Made by a program: the position numbers and the translations under genes. 64,000 nucleotides of DNA from JABSSA01 sp039960995 (GTDB lineage: Bacteria; Pseudomonadota; Alphaproteobacteria; Rhodobacterales; Rhodobacteraceae). Location of the stretch: the NCBI GenBank assembly GCA_039960995.1, contig JBDVKF010000044.1, positions 124,001 through 188,000 on the forward strand, read 5' to 3'. A model generated the notes under the pieces. That model ran no database searches, had not been told where the DNA came from, and worked only from the letters and a program-made list of their open reading frames with translations. Shown here one piece after another: positions 60,302 to 64,000 of this stretch (position 1 is the stretch's first letter; each line of letters opens with the position of its first letter).

Positions 60302-62588
60302 TGCGGGCCCTTTGCACGGCGTTCAGTATTTCTTCGGGCGTGGCTGGCGCTTGTAAGTCAGGGTCATTTGGTCCGCACGCCGCACATGCCGCATGAAGCG
60401 CAAAGAAAACCGACATACCCAACATAAAGGGCGGTTCACCGACAGCTTTGGACCGATAAATCGTGTCCGCTGGATTTGGTCCGTCCCAAAGTGCGACGTT
60501 GAAAACGTCCGGCTGGTCGCCAAAGCTGGGTATTTTGTACGTTGACGGCGCATAGGTGCGCAGGCGTCCAGTGTCGTCCCAGACCAGTTCTTCCATGGTC
60601 AGCCATCCCGCACCTTGGACAAAACCACCTTCGATCTGGCCTATGTCCAATGCAGGGTTCAGTGATTTTCCCGCATCGTGAATGATATCGGTGCGCAGAA
60701 TACGGTTTTCGCCGCTTAGCGTGTCGATGACAACTTCGCTTAGGGCCGCGCCATAGGCAAAGTAAAAGAACGGCCTGCCTTGGCCTTTGATACGATCCCA
60801 ACTGATATCAGGCGTTTTGTAAAACCCGGTCGAGGATAAGCTGACGCGCCCGACATAACATTGGTTCACCGCTTCGGCGAAGCTGTAGCGTTTGGTTGGC
60901 GTCTGAACAAAACCGTCGCTGAACGTGACATCTGATGGTTTGGCTTGGTGCAATTCAGCCAGATGTTCAACCATGCGATCACGTATGGTATCGCACGCAA
61001 TCTGAACAGCCATGCCGTTTAAGTCTGACCCACTTGATGCAGCCGTGGCCGAGGTGTTGGGCACCTTTGCAGTGTCCGTCGCAGTGATGCGTATCGCATC
61101 CACCGGTACGCCAAAGCGATCAGCGGCCACCTGAGCGACCTTTTGAAACAGACCCTGACCCATTTCAGTGCCGCCGTGGTTCAGATGGATCGAACCATCC
61201 TGATACACATGCACCAATGCCCCGGCCTGATTAAGATGCGTCAACGTGAACGAGATGCCGAATTTGACTGGTGTCAAGGCAAGGCCGCGTTTCAGTGTCG
61301 GGTGTTCGGCGTTCCATTTGGCGACGGCAGCACTGCGTTCTTTATAGCCCGCCTGTTCCGCCAACTGAGCGCCAAGATCGTGCAGAACAAAGTCTTCTAC
61401 GTGTTGGCCATAAGGCGTTGTTGTTCGCGCATCTTCGTTATCATCGGGGGCGTTGTAAAAGTTGCGCTGGCGTACGTCCCATGGATCAAGATCCAACTGC
61501 GCGGCAACGTCCTCAATCACGCGTTCCATGCCAAGCATACCTTGCGGCCCACCAAACCCGCGAAATGCTGTGGCGCTTTGCGTGTTTGTGCGCAATCGAT
61601 GGCTTTCTATCCGAACAGCTGGCAAGAAATACGCGTTGTCCGCGTGCAACATGGCCCGATCCGCGACCGGCAAGGATAAATCCTGCGCCCAGCCACATCG
61701 GGTGTAATGGCGAACGTCCAAAGCCAGAATGCGACCAGTTGCGTCAAAGCCGACATCGTAATCAATGCGAAAATCGTGACGCTTGCCGGTGATCAGCATA
61801 TCATCGTCGCGGTCATAGCGCATTTTGCAAGGATGACCCGTCAGACGAGCCGCAACAGCACAGGCCACGGCCAATGCGTTGCCTTGGCTTTCTTTTCCGC
61901 CAAAACCACCACCCATACGGCGGGTTTCAACACGAACCGCATGCATGGGCACACCAAGAGCGTCGGCCACTTTGTGTTGGATTTCAGTCGGGTGCTGGGT
62001 CGAGGAATGAACGACCATATCAACGCCTTCTTGGGGAACGGCCAAGGCCGCCTGACCCTCAAGATAGAAATGTTCTTGGCCGCCCATATTGATGCAGCCG
62101 CTGTGGCGATGGGGCGCTGCGTTCAATGCGTCGGGCACATCGCCACGGCCATACACACGTGGGCCGTCCTCAAACCGTGAATTCGCGTCCAAGGCGTCTT
62201 GGATCGTGAAAATTGGTGTGGTTTGGTTTATGTCCACACTCGCTTGACGAGCGGCATAACGCGCCGCGCGGTGGCTGTTTGCGATGACAAGGAACAGGGG
62301 TTGGCCAACGTAATTTACAGTTTGTGTGGCCAATAACGGTTCATCATGGATCGACGGTGAAACGTCGTTTGAATGCGGCAGGTCATCCGCAGTCAAAACG
62401 GCGACAACCCCGTCAGAATTGCGCACGGCTGTTAGGTCCATCGCAATCAGAGTGCCGGATGCGATTGAACTTGTGCCAAAGGCCAGATGCAACGTGCCGG
62501 CTGGTGTTGGAATGTCATCGACATAACGCGCTTGCCCGGTCACATGCAGGCGTGCCGCATCATGGGGCAGGGGCTTGGCAACACTCAT
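60294..62588 (-). CDS. xdhB: xanthine dehydrogenase molybdopterin-binding subunit
   Basis: Molybdenum subunit that hydroxylates hypoxanthine and xanthine to urate with XdhA. From the ATG at 62588 it has 764 residues, the normal XdhB length; the frame extends 98 codons upstream inside xdhA but that part is Arg/Cys-rich and not part of the enzyme. Motifs: GGGFGGKESQG, GQGLFQKVAQVAADRFGVP and the base Glu718 in VGEPPFMLG. The start overlaps the xdhA stop (ATGA). Confidence 0.95.
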   Translation of the reverse strand: MSVAKPLPHDAARLHVTGQARYVDDIPTPAGTLHLAFGTSSIASGTLIAMDLTAVRNSDGVVAVLTADDLPHSNDVSPSIHDEPLLATQTVNYVGQPLFLVIANSHRAARYAARQASVDINQTTPIFTIQDALDANSRFEDGPRVYGRGDVPDALNAAPHRHSGCINMGGQEHFYLEGQAALAVPQEGVDMVVHSSTQHPTEIQHKVADALGVPMHAVRVETRRMGGGFGGKESQGNALAVACAVAARLTGHPCKMRYDRDDDMLITGKRHDFRIDYDVGFDATGRILALDVRHYTRCGWAQDLSLPVADRAMLHADNAYFLPAVRIESHRLRTNTQSATAFRGFGGPQGMLGMERVIEDVAAQLDLDPWDVRQRNFYNAPDDNEDARTTTPYGQHVEDFVLHDLGAQLAEQAGYKERSAAVAKWNAEHPTLKRGLALTPVKFGISFTLTHLNQAGALVHVYQDGSIHLNHGGTEMGQGLFQKVAQVAADRFGVPVDAIRITATDTAKVPNTSATAASSGSDLNGMAVQIACDTIRDRMVEHLAELHQAKPSDVTFSDGFVQTPTKRYSFAEAVNQCYVGRVSLSSTGFYKTPDISWDRIKGQGRPFFYFAYGAALSEVVIDTLSGENRILRTDIIHDAGKSLNPALDIGQIEGGFVQGAGWLTMEELVWDDTGRLRTYAPSTYKIPSFGDQPDVFNVALWDGPNPADTIYRSKAVGEPPFMLGMSVFFALHAACAACGPNDPDLQAPATPEEILNAVQRARNV

Positions 62589-63970
62589 GGCGCAACCTCT
62601 AAGACTGATCCGGCCTGTCCTGACTGTTCCAAGAAAGCGCGCCGCAGCATGTTTTGTGCAACCTCCATGCGGTAAGGCGCACTCGCCCGCATGTCTGACA
62701 GAGGTTTGAAATCCTGCGCCAAAGCCTGCATCGCTGTTTCGATTGTCGCGTCGTTCCACTGCGCCCCCAAAACAGCAGCTTCCGCAGATCGTGCACGGGA
62801 CGGAATTCCTGCCATCCCGCCAAAGGCAAACCGCGCTTCTTCGACGATGTCGCCTTTCAGCTTGATCCAAAGACATCCGCAAACGGCCGAGATGTCTTGA
62901 TCAAAGCGTTTGGAATTCTTGTAACACCACAAATGACTGCCAGCACGAGGGAAGGAAACGGTCTCGACAAATTCTCCGGGTTGGCGGTCCTGTTTGCCGT
63001 ATTTCAAAAAGAAATCTTCCAGCAAAATGGTGCGGCGCTGCGCCCCTTTGCGCAAATGCAAGGATGCACCAAGCGCGATTAGGGCAGGCGTGCCATCCCC
63101 AATTGGCGACCCATTTGCGATATTTCCACCGATCGTGGCGGCATTGCGGACCTGCGCGGATCCATAGCGGCGCAAAAGCTGCCCAAAAGATGGATATTCG
63201 TCGTCGAGCGTTTCGTAAATTTCAGTTATCGTGGTGATTGCGCCGATCCGAATGGTGTCCGACGAAATTTCAATTCCACGCAAATCAGAACATCTGTTCA
63301 GAAATGCAATTGGGCCTAGATCGCGAAAATCCTTGTTCACCCACAGACCGACATCTGTTGCACCTGCAATCACTGTCGCGTCGGGATGGGCCTCATACCA
63401 TTTTGCAAATGCATCTGCGTTTTCTGGACGCACACATCCGGGGTCGGAATCGGACACATGAGGTGTGATTGATTGAATGTCCGCGGCGTCAGATTTCAAA
63501 TGCTGCGGAACGGGGTGCTGTTGGGCCGCCTCCGCCGCCCGCAAGATTGGGGCGTATCCAGTGCATCTGCATAGATTTCCAGCAAGGGCCGTCGCATGGT
63601 CGGTTTCACCGTTCAGATGATTGGCTGCCATCGTGGTGATGAAACCCGGCGTGCAAAACCCGCATTGACTGCCGTGATGCTGCACCATTTCCGTTTGGAC
63701 AGGATGCATATCACCATCGGGTGGCGCAATACCTTCGACCGTTCTGACGGCCTTTCCTTCAAGCTGCGGCAAAAACAAAATGCAGGCATTCAACGCATGC
63801 GCGCCCGTCGCATCCGTGACCATCACAGAGCAAGCCCCGCAATCGCCTTCGTTACAGCCTTCTTTGGTTCCCTTAAGTCCACGTGCATCGCGCAACCAAT
63901 CCAACAGCGTGGTTGTTGCGCTTGCCTCGACTGTGACCTTCTCCCCATTCAGAAGAAAGGTAGTGTGCAT
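62585..63970 (-). CDS. xdhA: xanthine dehydrogenase FeS/FAD subunit
   Basis: A 461-residue subunit that passes electrons from the Mo centre to NAD+. The plant-type [2Fe-2S] cluster is held by Cys39, Cys44, Cys47 and Cys63. A second cluster uses Cys103, Cys106, Cys134 and Cys136. The FAD-binding domain follows from about residue 190, with IAGATDVGLW and IGGNIANGSPIGD. First gene of the long operon; AGGTC precedes the ATG at 63970. Its promoter lies beyond the window. Confidence 0.95.
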   Translation of the reverse strand: MHTTFLLNGEKVTVEASATTTLLDWLRDARGLKGTKEGCNEGDCGACSVMVTDATGAHALNACILFLPQLEGKAVRTVEGIAPPDGDMHPVQTEMVQHHGSQCGFCTPGFITTMAANHLNGETDHATALAGNLCRCTGYAPILRAAEAAQQHPVPQHLKSDAADIQSITPHVSDSDPGCVRPENADAFAKWYEAHPDATVIAGATDVGLWVNKDFRDLGPIAFLNRCSDLRGIEISSDTIRIGAITTITEIYETLDDEYPSFGQLLRRYGSAQVRNAATIGGNIANGSPIGDGTPALIALGASLHLRKGAQRRTILLEDFFLKYGKQDRQPGEFVETVSFPRAGSHLWCYKNSKRFDQDISAVCGCLWIKLKGDIVEEARFAFGGMAGIPSRARSAEAAVLGAQWNDATIETAMQALAQDFKPLSDMRASAPYRMEVAQNMLRRAFLEQSGQAGSVLEVAP

Positions 63971-64000
63971 GAAAAAGACCTGCCGCCTTACTCAATCGGT

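Noticed and set aside
62589..62882. 98-codon N-terminal extension of xdhB
   Set aside because: It lies wholly inside xdhA in another frame, is Arg/Cys-rich, and the ATGA junction at 62585-62588 gives the normal XdhB N-terminus.
1..64000. CRISPR array, prophage or insertion sequence
   Set aside because: No regularly spaced direct repeats, cas genes, transposases or phage structural genes were seen; XerC is the chromosomal recombinase.

Overview
The window looks like chromosomal DNA of a marine alphaproteobacterium of the Roseobacter group (Rhodobacterales). Supporting signs are moderate-to-high GC, dense operons with 4-nt start/stop overlaps, a phosphatidylcholine synthase, the DUF484-xerC pair, ruvC-ruvA-ruvB followed by ybgC-tolQ-tolR-tolA-tolB-pal-cpoB-tilS-ftsH, DUF1127 and DUF4453-like proteins, and an XdhABC-type xanthine dehydrogenase next to a BMP-type nucleoside/purine ABC transporter. 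No species is claimed. Roughly 63 protein genes and two tRNAs are supported. No IS element, prophage, CRISPR array or rRNA was seen.

Positions 1-33500 are almost entirely core housekeeping: truA, a YcjX / GNAT / TIGR01620 operon, ileS, a secreted leucine-rich-repeat protein, ogt, pcs, a cytochrome P460, xerC with DUF484, a transaldolase-like fsa, priA, MFS and MATE carriers with prmA, ruvCAB, and a complete Tol-Pal locus running into tilS and ftsH.

Positions 33500-46200 are a more accessory stretch of small operons: a GbsR/MarR regulator with DUF4166 and TIGR01777 genes and two matching operators, tRNA-Phe flanked by structured non-coding DNA, an XRE-cupin regulator with kbl-tdh for threonine catabolism, DUF1801, a secreted esterase with a DUF3617 protein, and an XRE/DUF2975 pair.

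Positions 44284-48786 hold the most notable find. An S8 subtilase lipoprotein, a membrane anti-sigma protein, an ECF sigma factor and an RTX calcium-binding protein are laid out on alternating strands. All four are preceded by the same promoter-like pattern, TTTGAACC-N16-CGAC (TAAC for the sigma gene). This defines a candidate local ECF regulon from sequence alone. The C-terminus of the anti-sigma protein resembles the propeptide of the neighbouring protease, suggesting a proteolytic signalling circuit.

Positions 48950-54300 carry tRNA-Gln, a DUF4453-like secreted protein, a CBS pair protein, an aldo/keto reductase with a DAO-family oxidase, two unrecognised small genes and about 580 bases of palindrome-rich non-coding DNA. 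Positions 54317-63970 form one long minus-strand operon, xdhA-xdhB-xdhC, ABC ATPase, permease, small secreted protein, permease, BMP binding protein, which most simply imports purines or nucleosides and oxidises (hypo)xanthine.
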